Source: Macquaria australasica
Lineage: Eukaryota; Chordata; Actinopteri; Centrarchiformes; Percichthyidae
Assembly: GCA_005408345.1 (NCBI GenBank)
Contig: SEMN01000177.1
Coordinates: 78,501 to 142,500 of the forward strand
Reading direction: 5' to 3'
DNA: 64,000 nucleotides
The translations under genes and the position numbers were made by a program. A model generated the notes under the pieces. That model searched no databases and was not told the origin of the DNA. It saw only the letters and a program-made list of their open reading frames with translations. Shown one piece after another: positions 1-12,650 of this stretch (positions within the stretch are counted from its first letter, which is position 1; every line of letters starts with the position of its first letter).

Positions 1-1030
1 AGTAATTAAAATGAGCCCCATCTATACCAGCTGCAACATTAAAGTTTGGTACTTTGGTACTTTAAGTATATTTTGATGCTTATACTTTTGTACTTTTACT
101 TAAGCAAAAGATCTAAGTACTTCTTCCACCTCTGGAAAAGCCACAACCCAAAGTGACTCTGTTGCCTCATACACTACTTTTTATATATCAGAGCGCTTCA
201 TGATGAATTACCACTTACATTATGATAGTTTTGAGCCGTAATATCACACATTTTAATGGATCAGGCTCACAGTAATTTATGCTTGGCCACATTACACTAC
301 AGAAATGTCACGTGTCACCTAAAGGAACTGTTGCACAGCATGTTGTGTGTTGTTGTAAACAGACCTAATAGACTTGAAAGGGATTTCTTTCAGGGGCTAC
401 TTGAACTATTTTTTTTTACCTCTACATACACTAAAACGTCCAAAACCATTGCTAGCAAGAGTTACAATAATTATTTTTTTCTACCCTGCCACTTTTTTTC
501 ATACATAGAAAACACTGCTGTCCATGATTGTGCACTGCGAGCAGTCCAGAATCCCAAATACAAGTTTATGTTAAATCCCAAGTTAAACCAAGCATGATGG
601 ACAGGATCAACAGGACAGACCCAGACTGTGGAGCTAACATGTCTCTCAAGCCCTGTATCGATTGAAGTCTTTGCTCCACTAAAGTGGTCCCAAAGAGGAC
701 CACATAAAAGGTTACACAGGGATGTCAAACATAATATGCTTGGAAAGACAGTAAAAACCTTTATCCCTTGGCTTCATATTGAACTTCTGGTAGTGAATTC
801 TGTTGTCTTTTAACAAATACTGTGAAGCAGATTGTTGGCCTGATGCCACTTCCCTGAGATGTTTACTTATTTACATTATTTAAAATGTGACTCAAATGTT
901 GACATGTGCCTGGTTTTCTTTGTCTTTCTCTGCACAAATATTGGGTTTATTCTTGGTCAAATGCTGCTCTCGTTTTTTTTTTTAGTCTTCATCTTTGCCG
1001 TCTTTACATTGTGTCCTTTCTTTCTTTCAG
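1..1030. other. tmem74b upstream intron and flank, no coding sequence seen
   Basis: No exon is supported here. The last bases, about 1008-1030, form a pyrimidine-rich tract ending in CAG, which is the splice acceptor of the tmem74b exon at 1031. The rest is AT-rich and has no motif I recognise. The 5' coding exon of tmem74b must lie left of the window, or be too short to see here. Confidence 0.5.
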
Positions 1031-1672
1031 GGGGAGCAGCAGCAGCATCAGGAGCTTTCTCCACGATCGTACGATGAGGAGGAAGGAGGTGGAGGGCAGG
1101 AGGATGGCCAGGACTTCACAGAGTTCAACCCCGCTGACGATCACTCTGCGGACTACGGCTTCATCTTCGCCCTGGTGTTCCTGGTGAGCGGGATCGTCCT
1201 GGTGGTCATCGCCTACACCATCCCCCGAGAGGCAAAAGTCGACCCGGACTCCGTGTCGGCTCGCCAGATGGAGAAGCTGGAGATGTACTACGCCCAGCTG
1301 GGCTCCCACCTGGACAAGTGCATCATCGCGGGCCTGGGCCTGCTGACCCTGGGGGGGATGTTTCTGTCTGTGCTGCTCATGGTGTCCATCTGCCGGGGCG
1401 AGATGTACCGACGCAGGGCGGCGTTTGTTCGACCCAAGAGGACGTATGGCTCCATCAACCTGAGGATGAAGCAGCTGGCGACTGGAGAGGCAGTAGGGGG
1501 CGAGGGCGTGGATGGAGGTGAGGAGTTTTTGGTGGAACATGCAGAGATGCGGAATAACATACAGTCAGGTCCTAGCCGGGACTCCAAATCAGAACCAGGA
1601 CCAAGCAGGCATCATCCTCCTCCTGCTTCGTCTTCCTCTTCTTCTACAACTGCTGCACATGGAGTCAACTAG
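1031..1672 (+). CDS. tmem74b: Transmembrane protein 74B, 3' coding exon (partial)
   Basis: This is the last coding exon of a TMEM74-family protein and encodes about 213 residues up to the TAG at 1670-1672. It starts after a clean acceptor (pyrimidine tract plus CAG at 1028-1030), so the N-terminus is outside the window. The exon opens with an acidic, Gln/Gly-rich stretch, followed by a first membrane segment (GFIFALVFLVSGIVLVVIAY). Next comes a loop with PREAKVDPDSVSARQMEKLEMYYAQLGSHLDKC, a second membrane segment (IIAGLGLLTLGGMFLSVLLM), and the motif RTYGSINLRMKQL. This two-pass layout and loop are typical of TMEM74/TMEM74B; family members have been linked to lysosomes and autophagy. I choose the B paralogue because psmf1, its human 20p13 neighbour, is also in this window. 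The C-terminal tail is low complexity (Pro/Ser/His). The third positions are very GC-rich compared with the flanks, as is usual for a fish coding exon. TMEM74 itself is the alternative. Confidence 0.85.
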   Translation, partial: GEQQQHQELSPRSYDEEEGGGGQEDGQDFTEFNPADDHSADYGFIFALVFLVSGIVLVVIAYTIPREAKVDPDSVSARQMEKLEMYYAQLGSHLDKCIIAGLGLLTLGGMFLSVLLMVSICRGEMYRRRAAFVRPKRTYGSINLRMKQLATGEAVGGEGVDGGEEFLVEHAEMRNNIQSGPSRDSKSEPGPSRHHPPPASSSSSSTTAAHGVN

Positions 1673-2509
1673 CTGTGCTTTACTTTCACTCTGCGGCTGG
1701 TTTGCCTTCCTCTGAGGGAGCACTCAGTTGCAAAATGGGGATGCAAAATGGTGCAGGTCCCCCATTTGTGCTGACAGGAGAAGCACATCTTGAGCACAAG
1801 GCTCTCTGCTGGAGCGACCCAGCTTTAACCCAGCGTTTTGGGATGAACGTAAACCAAGTTTATGGGATATTTATTCTAACCAATCATAAGAGATGTATTA
1901 CTTAACAAAAGTACCGCTCGATCCGGTAGAACAAGAGAGGTAAGCCTTTGCCTGTGTGGAAAAGAGCACATTTGGAGATGAATGGTTGTATATCAGATTA
2001 CAGTTCCAATATAAATACTAGTATGTTAATCAGAGTTTTACATTAAAAAGCACATTGTGTCCGACAGCCTTGAAGGTTGGTCGTCACTGCAGAAAGCAAG
2101 ATTAAAACTTTGTTTATGAAGTCCAGTGTTGAAACTCATCTATCAGGTGACCAAAAGATGTTCAACATTTACACCTAGCCATATTTTAAACCCCAATCAC
2201 AAGATTAACCTTAACACAGACATTAAATATCTGACCTGTCATGCTGCTGTGAATATCACTGGAAATCTGTTAGTGTCATCACTGGACTGTCTAAGTAAAG
2301 TATAATGAAAAATGTGATGCTAGCTCTCGCACAGATAAACAGAGGCAACATTTTTGAAACTAATATTTCACTCTGGTGTGACATTTACACCCCCACCAGC
2401 ATCAGCAATGGATGGACAATGATAGTACGGAAGATAAAGCATAAAATAATCTTAAAACTGAACCTCAACTGTGTCACCACACACACACCCTCAAAAAAGG
2501 ATGTTCAAT
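1673..2509 (+). other. Probable tmem74b 3' UTR and downstream flank
   Basis: No ORF of substance. This is AT-rich sequence following the tmem74b stop. ATTAAA-like variants occur near 2042 and 2101, but I cannot choose a polyadenylation site. A stronger AATAAA lies far downstream at 13945-13950. Confidence 0.4.
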
Positions 2510-3339
2510 TTAAACCTGCATTAAGCAATATTTTTGATTGATTAAAATGATTCTAAAAGAACCGCCGAGTGTCAACATTGTTTTGGTTCTCTGGCCACAC
2601 AAACTTTATGGTTGAGCTTCACACCTGTAAAAGGTTCTCATTTGGTTCTTGATGCAGCCTTTTCCTTAAAGTGATGTAACTTTATTCTCTAAATATGATG
2701 ACTTTTTTTCTCAAAATATTACCAGTTTCTTGTAAAACTATTATTAAAGTTTGTTAAATATTTATCTCGATATCTACATTTTTAGAGTAACAGCTTACAC
2801 CGAGCTCATGATGGTTCAACTTTTTCAACTTGCCTCCGCGGCACGTGATAGCAGTTACCAACACTTTAGCTTGAGAAGCCATTTGTACGCTACTATGTTA
2901 GCAACTTTATTCAATGAAAAGAAGCTCCAGCCTGCTCGAAAAGTTGCTTGATGATGCTACATGCTAATTTGCATACATGTGACATCACAACTTAAAGTGT
3001 GTTGGAAAGACGTTTTCTGTGAAGACACCCATAAAACTGACAGAAACTACACCATAACTGGAGCCTGACAGATAAACTGGCAGGTATAAAATGGTTTATG
3101 TTATTTGTTTAAGACATCAAAAATCGCTAAAAGTATTGGCCTCAAAAATCCAGAATCACTCGGTCTCCAACAATAAGTATACAGCACAAAAACAAAGATA
3201 AGTGATAAGAAAAAAATGGCTGCTGAAGAGGCCGAAAATGTCACCAAATCTAGCGAGAAAAGTTGCTAATTTACCGAGGTGCTGTAAGGTTATGTTTTTG
3301 GAGTCTTTAGTGGCCAAAAATTGCTTAATGCAGCTTTAA
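2510..3339. mobile_element. 830-bp non-autonomous DNA element with TTAA-type inverted ends
   Basis: The left end (2510-2537) reads TTAAACCTGCATTAAGCAAT and continues into ATTTTTG. The reverse complement of the right end (3313-3339) reads TTAAAGCTGCATTAAGCAAT and continues into TTTTGG. The two ends therefore form an inverted repeat of about 27 bases with few mismatches. There is no coding capacity inside. I do not see a convincing target-site duplication. This is best read as a MITE-like or internally deleted DNA transposon; the superfamily is not determined. Confidence 0.65.
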
Positions 3340-5126
3340 CATTTGACATTTTAACAACATTTAGCTGAAATTACCCGATGAGTTCAACATCATGATCAGC
3401 TTTAATTCACCAAAAAGGTGCCCAACGAAAACAGACAGGAAATACTATCAGATGCAGAGAGAGGGAGGAGGGGATGATAAGATGGAGGTGTTAGACTGAG
3501 AGGACTGATATGAGTCACTGTTAAGAGGCTGACACACATTACCCAGAAAGCATTGCATCAGCAGTCCAAGAGCTCTTCTACACTCTTATGTGGTTTGATG
3601 TTGTTGGTCAGTAATCATTCTCGACCTCTACTTGAAGTTGTTTTGTGTTTTTTTATCCTCCCCAACACATCTGGGATGACGAAGATTTTGTCACTGCGTC
3701 TTGGTTATCGCAGTGGAAACTAGATGAAGGAAGAAAATGGAGCGTGTTCTCATCACAGGAACGTCTCTACCAGGCTAAATACATTTTTGAGCAGCCGTAT
3801 TCGGTCATTTAGTCGGGACTGCAAATGTGTTTGAAGGAGATTCTCAGAAAAGACGTGTCATTTTGCAAGTGACAAAACTGGACACGGAAATCTGTGAAGT
3901 AAATTTAGTAAAAGTCACCTTCTCAACGGTTTTCACCTGACAGAGTTACGTGATACTTTTACTGCTGGTGGCTGAAGCCCATAAATGGCGTGGTTTTACG
4001 TGTACATGAAATGTTGCTTTCATTGAATCCATAATAACAACCCAGATCTCCAAAGTATCATATCCAAGGTCTCATGCTGCATCACTCAGAACTGTTGCCT
4101 CATGTTTACTAATCAGCATTTTTCTGCTAGCATCACTTTCCACAGCACCAGAGTGAATCTTTGTGTCCTGCTGAAAGTTGATATCCACCATCAGCAGCTC
4201 CTGCATGGATGATTATATTTATCTAAGGTTTAAAGGTCCACCACATTAGCCCGTGCTACACGCTAGTCGCTGCTGTGATAAGAAAACCTCACAGCTACAG
4301 TGACTTTCTGGTTTCATTTAATTGAAAGTTTAAATTAACCTTAACGGACGGAGCAATTGCCAGTTTAATTGAAAAGAACAAACATCAAGGTGTCTTCGGA
4401 GTCTTTTTTTCTGTCGGACTGCAGATCTTAGTCCGCAGAAGAAGCTGGTTTTGACTGGAATGAAACTTTAATGACACAGCGCCTACTTATTTGTATTATA
4501 TGTAAACAGATGTTATTTATGTCATGTGAGGATACAATATGCCTTAATGAGTAAACACAGACACTGTAAATTGTGTATACGCAAATATTATTATGCTAAC
4601 GTATTAAGGTCTGTATAGTGAGACAATTAGCCAAGGGTAATGTAGCTGCACACACACACACACACACACATAAAATGTCCTCATAAGTCAGTTGTGCCAG
4701 TTTGTGGCTCTGTACTTGTGAGGGCATCTCGAGTCTAATTAATACACACTGACACACTAATCTCAAAGCTGTTTATTAAAATATGTAACGCATTTGAATT
4801 TCACAGTACAAATATACTGTAAATACTACATGTAGACACGTCGGATGTAGAGGACCAGCTAAAGCTAATGCTCAGAAACCAAATACGCAACGCAGGTATG
4901 CAAAATTGGAAAACCTCGTCACAGTTGGACCAATTTTTTTTTTCTTTCTGTCAGCAGCTTAATAACTTCAGCAGCATCTCAACAACAGTTTGATCAAAAC
5001 AACGGCTCTGAAACTGAGCAGCTGAACAACAGCTTCACTATTCTGCTTCAATACTGAACATTTAGATTCATTAAATAACAAAGAACTCATAGGAAAACAA
5101 ATAGATTTTAATGGTTAGCAGATATT
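3340..5126. other. Intergenic, no gene seen
   Basis: AT-rich sequence with no supported exon. It contains a short (CA)n run at about 4651-4670. I recognise nothing else in it. Confidence 0.5.
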
Positions 5127-5431
5127 AGGGCTGAGAGTAATGATTTCTTTCATTGTAGATTAATTGTTTGGTCCATAAAATGTCAGAAAATAGTTTTTAA
5201 AAAAAACATCCCAAATCCAAAGCTGACATAATTAAATTGCTTGTTTTGTTTGACCAACCATCGAAAAACAAAGAAAACCAGCAAATATCCCCATTTCAGG
5301 GTTTGGAATCAGTGCATTTCTGTCTTTTTTGTTTAAAAAATGACGTAAACAAATACTCGATTATCAAAATAGTTGCTAATTAATTTTCTGTCAATTGACT
5401 AATCAATTAATCAACTAATCGTTGCAGCTCT
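5127..5431. repeat. Teleost dispersed repeat with AGGGCTG / CAGCTCT ends
   Basis: The left end starts AGGGCTGAGAGTAATGATT. The right end ends CTAATCGTTGCAGCTCT, whose complement is AGAGCTGCAACGATTAG, so the termini are imperfect inverted repeats. The inside has the phrases common to this abundant fish repeat: a run like TGTTTGGTCCATAAAATGTC, a middle TTGCTTGTTTTGTTTGACCAAC, and ATTATCAAAATAGTTGC near the 3' end. Relatives lie at about 33932-34160, 43479-43745 and 53653-53836. It is non-coding and the class is uncertain. Confidence 0.6.
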
Positions 5432-5639
5432 AGAAAATATATGTAGATAAAATACTAACTGTAAATGATATGATAATTACAAAAGAAATACTAGCACACC
5501 AAGCTTCCCTAAAATATTTTGCAGGAAATTAAGAAATCATTAAATTTAACCACAATTCACTGACTTTGTGATGTATGAAAAACAACTCTATAATCTCTGG
5601 TGCAGCAGGTTCACCTTGTGATTTAAAGACTGTTCTGTT

Positions 5640-5700
5640 ACGGGACTGTCACAGGTTCAATCCCGGCTACAGTCCGTCTCTGCCGAGGGGTCCTTGAGTA
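5640..5700 (+). repeat. tRNA-like SINE remnant (B-box-like)
   Basis: GTCACAGGTTCAATCCCGGC at about 5648-5667 matches a pol III B box (GGTTCAATCC). It is followed by a phrase typical of fish SINEs (GTCC..CTGCCGAGGGGTCCTTGAGTAA). No A box or tRNA fold is present upstream, so this is a fragment and not a tRNA gene. Confidence 0.4.
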
Positions 5701-6255
5701 AAGAAAAGACTCGTCTCCGACTTCTTCTGGTGGAACACGTGCTGCATTTATGTGTCAGAGCTTCATGGCTAAATATTAAAACGCCACATCAGCCATGTTT
5801 GGGCACTTCCAGCGGCAGGCAGGACGTTTCGAGAAAGTTGTGGACATTTTTGAGACGGTCCCCCAAGGAAAACAACCTTTGTTTACGTTAATGAGACAGC
5901 GCCCTCTGGCGGCCGCAGTAATTATGCCCGTCAAAAGCAAAGGAGGAAGTCGGGTGTTGTTATTATAGAGCCACAAAGTCCGCAGAGGCAGGAGTGGTTG
6001 GATGGGTCAAAAAAATGTCAGACTTCTGCTGTTGACTTCCTGTTTCCTACCAACAGTCAACGGTGGTGTCTTTTAGCCCTCACCACAGTTGTTTCTAACA
6101 AAGTACTTATTTTAACTCAAACCATGACCAGACGAACCTGCGTTTTATTTGCTCTGCAGATGCGTCTGGTCCCCCTCCCATTCAGACAGATTTCCAGTCG
6201 ACCAATCACAACCGTTTATCTCACCTGGGACGGGTTTGATACGTAAACAACCAAG
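5701..6255. other. Intergenic, no gene seen
   Basis: There are short open frames, but none has a recognisable domain, splice sites or codon bias. The stretch leads directly into the helicase-like fragment at 6256 and may belong to the same dispersed element. Confidence 0.35.
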
Positions 6256-6528
6256 ATGGCTGCCACTGATGTGGAACGTTCTGAATCTGCTATCATGTCC
6301 GTATTAAACAAACTGGACGGTATATTTTCTCTAAAAGAAGAACAAACAGCTGCACTTAAAGCTTCTGTTGATCAGAAAGACGTGTTCGTCGTACTTCAGA
6401 CAGGATTCGCTCAGAGCTACGTCACATGTTTCGTTGCTCTGATTGGTTGCAGGTCTGTCCAGTTGCGTCCAGAGACATTTTGGTGTGCGCCCGTTGATAA
6501 CACCCCTTGGAAATTGAAAATGAACTGA
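6256..6528 (+). pseudogene. Decayed RecQ-helicase-like fragment
   Basis: A 90-codon open frame begins MAATDVERSESAIMSVLNKL and continues FSLKEEQTAALKASVDQKDVFVVLQTGFAQS. The layout resembles the N-terminal edge of RecQ-type DEAD/DEAH helicases found as repeated genes in fish genomes: a Q-motif-like 'LKEEQ..AL' about 20 residues before a Walker A of the form TGxGKS. Here the P-loop reads TGFAQS. The invariant Gly-Lys is lost, so it cannot bind ATP normally. The similarity stops right after the P-loop and the frame then runs into unrelated sequence. A fragment carried by a mobile repeat is the likely explanation. The link to RecQ is from memory of the family and is an inference. Confidence 0.45.
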
Positions 6529-9500
6529 GAGGTTCCAGACTAATTCGCATTTGTGAATTGGTCTGGCGATGTCCGACTATGATCTTTCCCTAACCCTGAC
6601 CAAACCTCAACCATAGCTGTGTAAGATCAGAAAACCCTTTTATTTTTCCAAAAGTGAAGGGCAGTTAGAAACAAGTCGATGAGTCCTGCTGTAAGAGAAG
6701 CAATGAAGCTGCTCTGTTATCTATCAGAGCTTGAGGTAATTGTTGTTCAAGCATTACATTTGGTGTTTGAAGCTATTTAAAATCTCCCGTAGCCTGCCAG
6801 CAGAGTTTTCTCTGTTAATGAAAGGTTGTCTGAGAAATATCCTGCCTCCTTCTCACTTTCACATTTAGAGTGTGATCACACCTTCTTTCTTTTTGTGTCT
6901 GAACTAAAATGAAAACTGTGTTCTCACACTGAACTCTGGACAAGTTTAAGTAAATATCATCCTGCCAGATTAGTGATATTGGCAGGTTCGAAACCAAAAC
7001 AAAGAAATAGCTGTATATTTTTATGCTTTCCAAAACATAGTAACTTCTGGCAGTTTAACATTTATACCAATAACCAAATTACATTCACCTCCATTGTAAT
7101 TGGCTGCAGCTGCAGAAGTGTCAGTGGTAGATATGTCAAAATCTCTCTCTGCAAATGAAACAAAAACTGTCTTCATGATAGAAAGATATGTATGTACCAC
7201 CAAGGATACACAATCGTTCCTTTAAGAAACTGTTTTTAAAGAGATTATTTTATACGCCCTCTACCAGGTGAGCTACCTGTGCGCCCCAAGAAAATAGTTA
7301 AAGCAGGGCTGTGTTTGGGGGTGTGATTACGTGATCGACAGATGTTTGCTGCGGTTGTTGGCTGTTGCTGCTCGCTTGCCCCAGGTTTACTCCACTTTAC
7401 ACAAATTTGGATTTTCTGACCCGAGCAGTGAGTGAACCCAAACAAGCTTCAAACTGCCCCTTTAAAAACCTGTGAGCGCTACCTCCATGTTTTTCTGCAG
7501 TTTATGGTTTGAGCATGGTTTTTTAGGTTGAGCACAAAGATGCTTGATGGTACACATAGAGAAAAATCTATATGGAAATGCTACTACATGTTCGTACTCT
7601 AATCCAGACTGAGCACTACGGTATAATTTGCTTCAAACTGTACATCACCAGTATACAACCAAGAGTAAAGAGTACAAAGGTCAAACTGTTTCTGTGATTT
7701 CAGTGTGAGAGACTAGAAACAGAAAAGAGAAGCTAACAGAGGCAGACGAGGATGTAATAGAGCGAAGTAGAGTGAGTGAAGGAGATAAAAAGATGTAGGA
7801 GAGCTGATAGGATGCAGCGGAGACGCTGGATGACGTGAGGTGATTCTTGAAGAGATGGATTTTCAGCTTGCGGGAGGGGGGCAGGGAGTGACTCTGCATG
7901 AAGCTAAATACTTTCAAAGACACATTCAGGTTTCCCAGAATAAAAAGGGACAGGAATAAACAGCTCATCTGAAGGTTTTAACGAGCATGAAAAAGCCCTC
8001 TAACGCTGATTCTTGCCGAGAGCCAGAGAGAGAGGGAGATTAGGTCTGCTTCAACCTGCAGGTCCCCATTAGTGGGGGAAACAACCCGGCAGCAGAAACA
8101 CAACCTGATAGAGGGAATGATTGTTCTTGCTGCTTCGCTTCACACAGGTTGGACGCACAGAGCTGGAAAAAAAGAGGCTTGGAAGGGTTTTTAGAGTGCG
8201 TTTAGTTACACGCACAGATGGATAGAATCAGGTCAGGAGGAAGCAGACAGAAAGATCGTTGATTGCTTTTGTGGAAAAACTCTTAAAGCGGAAGTGCAAT
8301 GATTTTACACATCAAAGTGTGTTTCCAGGTGTTGGGGAGTGAAAAAGGTTGCATGAAGCCTTTAGTGTCTCCAGAGGGAGCTGAGTGAAGTCTGATAAAC
8401 GTCCTCAAGTGATGTTGCTGGAGTCAGCGTCGGTCTGTTAGTGTGGAGTTAGAAAGAAGTGAGCTCACCAGACCTCTGCAGCCCGCTGCCCATCCCTGCT
8501 GCAGGCTACAGGCTCCATGCTACATTAGCTGCTACTTAATCTCTATAGTAGTCAATTGAAGCAATAAATTCCTCAGTGAGTGCTATATTGACTGAGAAAG
8601 CTCGTGGAGCCGTGCTGGCAGTACCTACATGTACCACAATGCATTGCGCGCGATCTTCTAATGCCCAATGAGCAAGCTAGCTGCTGGGTGCTGCTAATCA
8701 AAGTTACACAGTGTTGCCAAGCCAATGTATTCCTGCAGTTTGGCCTTTTTTTTTTCATACATAGCTATATCGTTACCTTCAGGGCAGCAACACACACACA
8801 CACACATACCCGCGCGGAGCAGAACAGTCTTCACATAACAACAAAGCTAACGCTCACTGAGTTAGATATCTGCATATGAATGCAGAATCTGTGGACAAGG
8901 GACAAGATTTTGTTACCAGAAGCGTTCTGGTTTCTGTTTGTAGTCTGAGTAGTATTGACCAATCACGTTTGAGTAGGCTTTGGTTGCATGCAGGTAAAGA
9001 GTCCGTGTGGAGAGAAAAAGAAATGCAATCTCTGGACCCATCGGTTATCGTCTTGACTATTTCATCTGTAGGAAGCAGTTCACAGGGAGGTCTGTGGATA
9101 AAGTAACTGGGACATGTTGGTGTTGAGTGATATTCCATTCAGACAGATATTTCCAATCCTGGGAAAATAAAACCCAAATTCTGGGGACGTGGGAGTCTGG
9201 AGCATCTGAAAAGAGCAAAACTATGTTTCTGTTTGAATGTCAAGACCGAACACGAGCACATCGGCCAAAGACACAGAGAAAATCAATCTTTATTCTGTCG
9301 GCAGCACAATGACTCTGTTACCATAGAAATAGTCTATTTATATCAAGGACTGTTGGTGGAGCAGTTCTCGGATGTCATGGAAAGTCCTTGTGAGGACACG
9401 ACAGATGAGACAATGTTATAAACTCTCAAAACCTCTCATTGTATCCCCAAGGAGGGGAATATTTAAAACTGAGGAGCCTTTGTGGGAACAAATTGCACAT

Positions 9501-11128
9501 TTTTTAGTACAAATCATCCATTGGTGGAAGTTATCCAAGAACTGAAGCTTTAATTCACACCAGGCCAAGGGCAGCATTTAGCTGAGTAGTCAGAACTTGC
9601 TGCATAAATAAAACCTTAGCATATGGTTAGATTTTTTTATTTTGTTTGGTCGCCACAGTCATCAAATCCCAAAGTTACTTAGCATGTAAATAACTGAGTA
9701 TCTGTATATGGTTGGATAGAGGAGAGTCGGTTGTCGGAACAACTCTTGTTATTCTTTGTCTTACTTCTGTTTTGCTATGGTTCCCACGGATTCAGTGAGT
9801 TACTGTGGCCTACAATGTGAGTCCCCTTTTTTTCAGCCTGCATTTGCTTACATTTTGGCAAATTAAATTGAAATTAAAAGTATGCCGAATTAGCTATTAG
9901 TATTTCCTGTTTGTAATGTACCCATGGATTTACAGACAACTATCACTGGATCACTTTGATACTGAAGAAACCTTAAAAATTTGATGATTCTCAGGCAAGT
10001 TCTGGAGTTATGACTGAGGAATGTCTTTTTTTCTCTGATTTATGGACGTTTATTTGCAGCGGACATGGGAGAAATAATATCCTGGGAAAGTGTGAGCCAC
10101 ACTGAATCTAAAAATATGTGTATCATGACTGTGTGTTCAGTTATGACTCAAATGTGACGCAAACTGTGGCAGTTGAGGGTTTTTAAGTACCTTAATTGCC
10201 TCCATGAGCTATGTGTAGCTTCTGCAACTGCTGACAGTGTTGATAAAAGGGCCAAATCAGCAGCCAAACTACAATAACACCTGTACGCACCTGTCCCTCT
10301 CACCTCACGAGGTATGTCTCCCTTCACAGTTTGACAACCTCTGCTCTAAAGCAAGGCAGGATACGCTGGTAGTTCAAAGCAGATACATCAGACACAGTCT
10401 ATGTTTCTGTTCGTCCTCTCCAGAACAGAAACATTCTCCAAACTGAGGGGTCAAAGGTCAGTTGCAGCACAGTGTTCCCGCAGCTGCTTGCGATTCAGTA
10501 CTTTACTCAAGGACACTTCAGCAGCGTGCAGGGTTTTGACCCTGAGCTCAGGCTCATTAATCACAACCTCCATCCTGCAGCTTCAGAAAATAACCAGAGA
10601 CGGTGTGACAATATAACCTCAAATCAGCTGCTGTTTGAGCTACCAGAGAAAAAAAATAGAGGGAAATAACTAAATAAATAAAACTAAAACCCTGCACAAA
10701 CCGCCCACTGCAAACACCCGGACTGAATGGTCCTTCCTCATCACAGGCTGGAGCTCCATGCTTCCCTTTATGTACAGATATAATATGCACAAATGTAACA
10801 CACAGCGGTAGCATTTTACTCAGAGACTCAATGAATGTACAAATGAATACTGTAACGCAGGAGGTGGCGCCATCGCAGCAGCGTCACGCTCAATATCACA
10901 GTATCTGTCGGTCACACGGTCACATGATTTCAGTGCAGTCGCCTTGGAAACACTGTTGTATAAACATTCCTGCTCTTTTTGTTTTTAATTCTGTCTTAAA
11001 TGTACAGAGTTAATAGATGTGTATTTAAGGAGATAAAGCGATATTTCACTCAGGTGGAATATTTTTTGGTGTCCAAACACTCATGAACTGTCACCTTCCA
11101 CTGACTGAGGGATCTGTCATCACTTGTT
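6529..11128. other. Long intergenic stretch, no gene seen
   Basis: No exon with a recognisable product. Visible items are a tRNA-derived SINE head on the minus strand near 7245-7290, a short (CA)n run near 8791-8807, and SINE-like text near 10495-10560 (TACTTTACTCAAGGACACTTCAGCAG). Regions around 8280-8520 look like common fish interspersed repeats. All open frames are short and unconvincing. Confidence 0.45.
7245..7290 (-). repeat. tRNA-derived SINE head fragment
   Basis: Read on the minus strand, the sequence is TTGGGGCGCACAGGTAGCTC followed by ACCTGGTAGAGGGCGT. This contains a pol III A box (TAGCTCACCTGG) in the usual fish SINE setting. No B box or full cloverleaf follows, so it is a SINE remnant and not a tRNA gene. 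Confidence 0.5.
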
Positions 11129-12196
11129 TTAAAGGGGCAACAAGTCATCAGAGACCTTTATTGATCTCTACCGGTTACCAGTAGTAATTGCAACAACACT
11201 GCAAGAAGGATTTCCTCCTACAAATGTGTGATTCTCCCATTACGTTGAAGCAATTATTAGGGTTGAACGATTTTAAGATGATTACTTCTCTTGAATATAT
11301 CACCCTTCTTTTCTGTCAGTATTCCAACACAAAAGCATGCATAAAATGAAACAACACTTCCTGTTAAAGGCCCATTATCTTTGAGGTGGAAATGTCCCAC
11401 ATACAGAATCGTCTGATCCTCTGTTTCTCTGCATATATTCTCTTGACGTGACCAGTTTTAAGACGTCCGAGTGGTTGTAGGGGAGTGTGGGACCCTCTTA
11501 GTGCTGACCTGAGGTCTGTTACTGTTATTGCACAGTATTTAACCACACAGCTGGACAGCAAGCTGCCAATTTACCATGAAAAGTAACTGTAAGAAGCCTA
11601 CAGCTGAAAAGTTGATCCAGTTATATTCGAGTTGTAGTGACATATATAGTCAAGTTTCAAGGTGGCGCTAATTCTCCAGTCAGTGCCATTAAACCACCGC
11701 AGCAGCAGAAGAAGACACAACGTTCAAAGATCTCCAGTCAAAGCTCAAACGATGGAAAACATGCGAGGAAGGTTACAGCCTCCTCATCGCTCCACGCTGA
11801 TCTGATGGAGTCAGTTTCCTGTGCACTTTGTTTTTATTGATACACCAACTTTTCCACCTCAGCCAAGCGTAAAAACATTTTTGCAATATTTAGACTTTTA
11901 TTTCTTCAAAATTCTGCTGTTTTTTATTGAAATTGTGCATAAAAAAGTGGATGTGCACCTGTGGAAAGTCCTGGGATCCCGTTTTTCCAGGAAACAGGAC
12001 CAGATTTTGGTGAGAATTTCCATGAAATACCAGAATATCAATTCCCAGCATTCAACCCTAAACTGGATATCCTACAATTTATTATTTGTTGCAGGAGGTG
12101 TTTTGGGGAAACCTGCAGTAAGCATCTGTTCACTGATACTGATTATTGGGCACGTTGCTGTGTGAAGTAATAAAAAGTCACTTGTTGCCCCTTTAA
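11129..12196. mobile_element. 1.07-kb non-autonomous DNA element with 17-bp TIRs and 6-bp TSD
   Basis: The left end is TTAAAGGGGCAACAAGT starting at 11129. The right end, read on the other strand from 12196, is the same 17 bases exactly. The element is flanked on both sides by CTTGTT (11123-11128 and 12197-12202), a perfect 6-base target duplication. Its inside has only short frames with no transposase motif, so it would depend on a transposase made elsewhere. The intact ends and duplication indicate a real and not very old insertion. Confidence 0.8.
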
Positions 12197-12650
12197 CTTG
12201 TTAACAATATTTATTGATCCCAGCTGACAGCGTGGTCTCATCTGCTGCTGTGTCACGGTGAATGACAATAATACTGAGTGCAGTGCATTTAACAATAAAT
12301 GTGCTGTTTGAGGCCACAGTGCCCGAAGTCGTCCACATGCTGGCAGCACTGCAACATTTTTAGCCTTCAAAATGAAATCAGGAACAAGAAGGTGACAGAT
12401 GCCTCGGGGCAGCCGTGTTAGAAACTCACTGTTTAGGAATTTAAATGTAAAATGTAAAAAACAAAAAACCTATTCTGTCCTGGTGAAATATCACTCCAAG
12501 AAACCAGAATGAAATGAAGCTTATTAAAGTCTATGAAATGTATGAAAAGAATATTACGTGGCCTGAGAAAGAAGTTGTGTGTGTGTTTGTGAATCTTGTG
12601 CAATCAATATATGACAATGAAAGTAACATTTAGCACAGAAATAAAGGTCT

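Noticed and set aside
1004..1540. 178-codon antisense frame over the tmem74b exon
   Set aside because: It mirrors a GC-rich coding exon. The plus strand gives a known family with membrane segments; the minus strand gives no domain.
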